DNA from: Baffinella frigidus
Taxonomy: Eukaryota; Cryptophyceae; Cryptomonadales; Baffinellaceae
Reading direction: 5' to 3'
Length of the DNA stretch: 16,903 nucleotides
NCBI GenBank assembly: GCA_026770585.1
Contig: MU647752.1
Coordinates: 37,453-54,355, forward strand
Shown here: positions 16,013 through 16,903 of the stretch, piece by piece
Position numbering within the stretch: position 1 is the first letter of the stretch
Layout: the number at the start of each line of letters is the position of its first letter
Program-made: the position numbers and the translations under genes
Notes under the pieces: model-generated
Databases searched by the model: none
What the model saw: only the letters and a program-made list of their open reading frames with translations
What the model was told of the DNA's origin: nothing

Positions 16013-16345
16013 GCACGACCCGGGCATTCACACACCCAAGCGCAACTCACACCCACTCCCCCAAACCCAACCTGAACCGGTCGAGCTCGATGTGGCCCAG
16101 TCTTTCCCGCGAAAGGTCGTTCCACGAGCTACGAACGAAAGAGCTTCCGAATCGCCCTTCCCTGCGTTTTAAAATCGATTTAAAATGGAGGGGGGTATTT
16201 CATTTTCGTTCTTGGAGCCATTTAAGCGTTTTTGGAGCCGTTTGTTCACTTTTGGTCGAGAATCGACAAGCTCTTGTGAAAAACCTGTGCAAATTGACTT
16301 TTGAAATACACCATGTAATTCTTTTTTCGAGAGGATTTGACCAGA
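16013..16345. promoter_or_regulatory. Divergent intergenic region between helicase and zinc-finger gene
   Basis: About 330 bp separate the start of the minus-strand helicase (16012) from the plus-strand zinc-finger start (16346), so both promoters should lie here or overlap it. It contains AT-rich segments around 16167-16190 (TTTTAAAATCGATTTAAAAT, partly palindromic) but no clear TATA box. It is nearly free of the telomere-like repeats that crowd the introns. No specific factor site was recognised. Confidence 0.35.

Positions 16346-16903
<558 letters not shown>

Noticed and set aside
15155-15719. Continuation of the exon 1 frame as one 290-residue protein
   Set aside because: Beyond 15720 the frame is Gly-rich low-complexity DNA and then enters a MITE. 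The donor at 15719 gives exact phase with exon 2.

Overview
The window looks like nuclear DNA of a eukaryote, most likely a green alga. The main clue is abundant, mostly degenerate TTTAGGG/CCCTAAA heptamers, the plant and green-algal telomere unit, scattered through the interior. Other clues are spliceosomal exon structure, many short foldback/MITE elements, and a plant-style C2H2 zinc finger. A prasinophyte such as Cymbomonas or Pyramimonas is my guess; I could not test it. Both window ends lie in low-complexity DNA (telomere-like heptamers on the left, a CA microsatellite on the right), so the window may be a whole contig that broke at repeats.

The main gene lies on the minus strand. Twelve small exons from about 16012 down to 1228 assemble in order, with matching intron phases, AG acceptors, GT donors and no stop codon. 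They encode the N-terminal part of a Ski2-like superfamily 2 DNA helicase of the HELQ/POLQ type, closest to HELQ by motif. The order is: acidic N-terminus (exon 1), ...YEWQ (exon 2), Walker A PTAAGKS (exon 3), motif Ia region (exons 4-5), ATIEKAD (exon 6), DELH box (exon 7), GMSAT motif III (exon 8), the RecA1-to-RecA2 connection (exon 9), Pro/Gly-rich linker exons (10, 11) and a last visible exon (12). The gene runs off the low-coordinate end, so RecA2 and the C-terminal domains are outside the window. About 1.4 kb of exon is spread over 14.8 kb.

The most unusual feature is what fills the introns. Nearly every exon is accompanied by one to four truncated or mutated copies of itself. These usually keep one splice boundary, most often the 3' exon end plus donor, and usually sit in an intron next to the parent exon. 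Around them lie telomere-like arrays and at least fifteen short inverted-repeat elements of several families. For several elements a target-site duplication can be read directly, and in one case an uninterrupted paralogous target is present in the same window.

On the right, a divergent region of about 330 bp separates the helicase start from a plus-strand ORF at 16346. That ORF encodes a basic, C2H2 zinc-finger-containing protein and runs into a CA repeat at the window end. I saw no tRNA, rRNA, CRISPR array or bacterial-type operon.
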